A DNA stretch of 7,512 bases from contig JAPHRL010000127.1 in the NCBI GenBank assembly GCA_026195755.1, positions 1 to 7,512 of the forward strand. The letters are read 5' to 3'. The DNA comes from Kangiella sp. GTDB taxonomy: Bacteria; Pseudomonadota; Gammaproteobacteria; Enterobacterales; Kangiellaceae. Positions within the stretch are counted from its first letter, which is position 1, and every line of letters starts with the position of its first letter. Under the pieces are notes generated by a model. It was not told the origin of the DNA. It saw only the letters and a program-made list of their open reading frames with translations, and did not search any database. Positions 7,164-7,512 of this stretch are shown piece by piece. A program made the translations under genes and the position numbers.

Positions 7164-7512
7164 GCTTGGCTATTTTAAAGTTCAGCATCCCATAAATAAA
7201 GGAAACAATTGGGTTAACAAGGTTGAAGAAGCAATAAACCCAGTATGCACCGGTTGCGACACCCAAAGTGGCCGCCATATAAGCACCACAGGTATTCCAT
7301 GGAATCAATGGTGAAGTAATGGTTCCCGCGTCTTCCAGCGTTCTCGACAAGTTCTTGGCATCAAGCCCTCGTCGCTTGAATTCAGCACGATACATACGAC
7401 CCGGCAGGACAATGGCAATGTATTGATCTGCAGCTATGATATTCATACCGATACAGGTCAATAACACTGAGCCAATCAATGAACCCGTCGATTTGGCCAT
7501 GCCGATGATCGA
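7138..7512 (-). CDS. NhaC-type Na+/H+ antiporter, C-terminal part (5' end beyond the window)
   Basis: The last 124 residues of an inner-membrane cation/proton antiporter; the frame is open through the right edge, so the N-terminal three quarters lies outside. The conserved NhaC-family C-terminal blocks are present: IAADQYIAIVLPGRMYRAEF, then LSRTLEDAGTITSPLIPWNTCGAYMAATLGV, flanked by hydrophobic membrane segments and ending in a short charged cytoplasmic tail (KIAKHDEANDAI). The family exchanges Na+ (sometimes malate or lactate) for protons. The ATG at 7500 is an internal methionine, not the start. The stop lies inside the transglutaminase-like gene. Whether this is NhaC itself or a relative such as MleN cannot be told from the tail. 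Confidence 0.9.
   Translation of the reverse strand, partial: SIIGMAKSTGSLIGSVLLTCIGMNIIAADQYIAIVLPGRMYRAEFKRRGLDAKNLSRTLEDAGTITSPLIPWNTCGAYMAATLGVATGAYWVYCFFNLVNPIVSFIYGMLNFKIAKHDEANDAI

Noticed and set aside
1..7512. CRISPR arrays, insertion sequences, defence systems or prophage genes
   Set aside because: No regularly spaced repeats, transposase motifs, long terminal inverted repeats or phage-like genes are seen; gene content is core chromosomal.

Overview
The window looks like ordinary chromosomal DNA of a gammaproteobacterium with mid-to-low GC. The evidence is the fadD-rnd gene order, as in E. coli, and the YcgL and YcgN proteins, two uncharacterised families typical of Gammaproteobacteria. 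A marine, Kangiella-like or oceanospirillalean organism would fit, but the genus is inferred from overall impression only. All eight confidently called genes lie on the minus strand, so they are read here from the right end to the left. I see no mobile element, CRISPR array, tRNA or rRNA gene, or phage gene.

Right part (7512 down to about 4607): one transcription unit. It starts with the C-terminal end of an NhaC-type Na+/H+ antiporter. A membrane-anchored transglutaminase-like protein follows, overlapping it by 26 nt. Next comes a metallo-beta-lactamase (MBL) fold hydrolase resembling quorum-quenching lactonases (YtnP/AiiA type), after a gap of 1 nt. Between the MBL gene and a very clear intrinsic terminator (4607-4631) is a possible 55-codon cysteine-rich small gene, in frame with the MBL gene just beyond its stop codon.

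Middle (4546 down to about 675): an alpha/beta hydrolase of the serine-hydrolase-like type, then fadD (long-chain acyl-CoA synthetase), then rnd (RNase D). The rnd start appears to be a TTG preceded by a perfect Shine-Dalgarno sequence, with an 8-bp perfect hairpin abutting that ribosome binding site. E. coli rnd also starts at UUG behind a structured leader, so this looks like a conserved translational control arrangement.

Left part (about 670 down to 1): a short spacer carrying a 14-bp tandem repeat, then ycgL and the 5' two thirds of ycgN, separated by only 2 nt.

Functional picture: fatty acid activation (fadD, possibly fed by the hydrolase), stable RNA processing (rnd), and an envelope or ion unit (antiporter, transglutaminase, lactonase-like enzyme). 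No obviously new multi-gene system is visible. The best leads are the rnd leader, the small cysteine-rich ORF after the MBL stop, and the tandem repeat.
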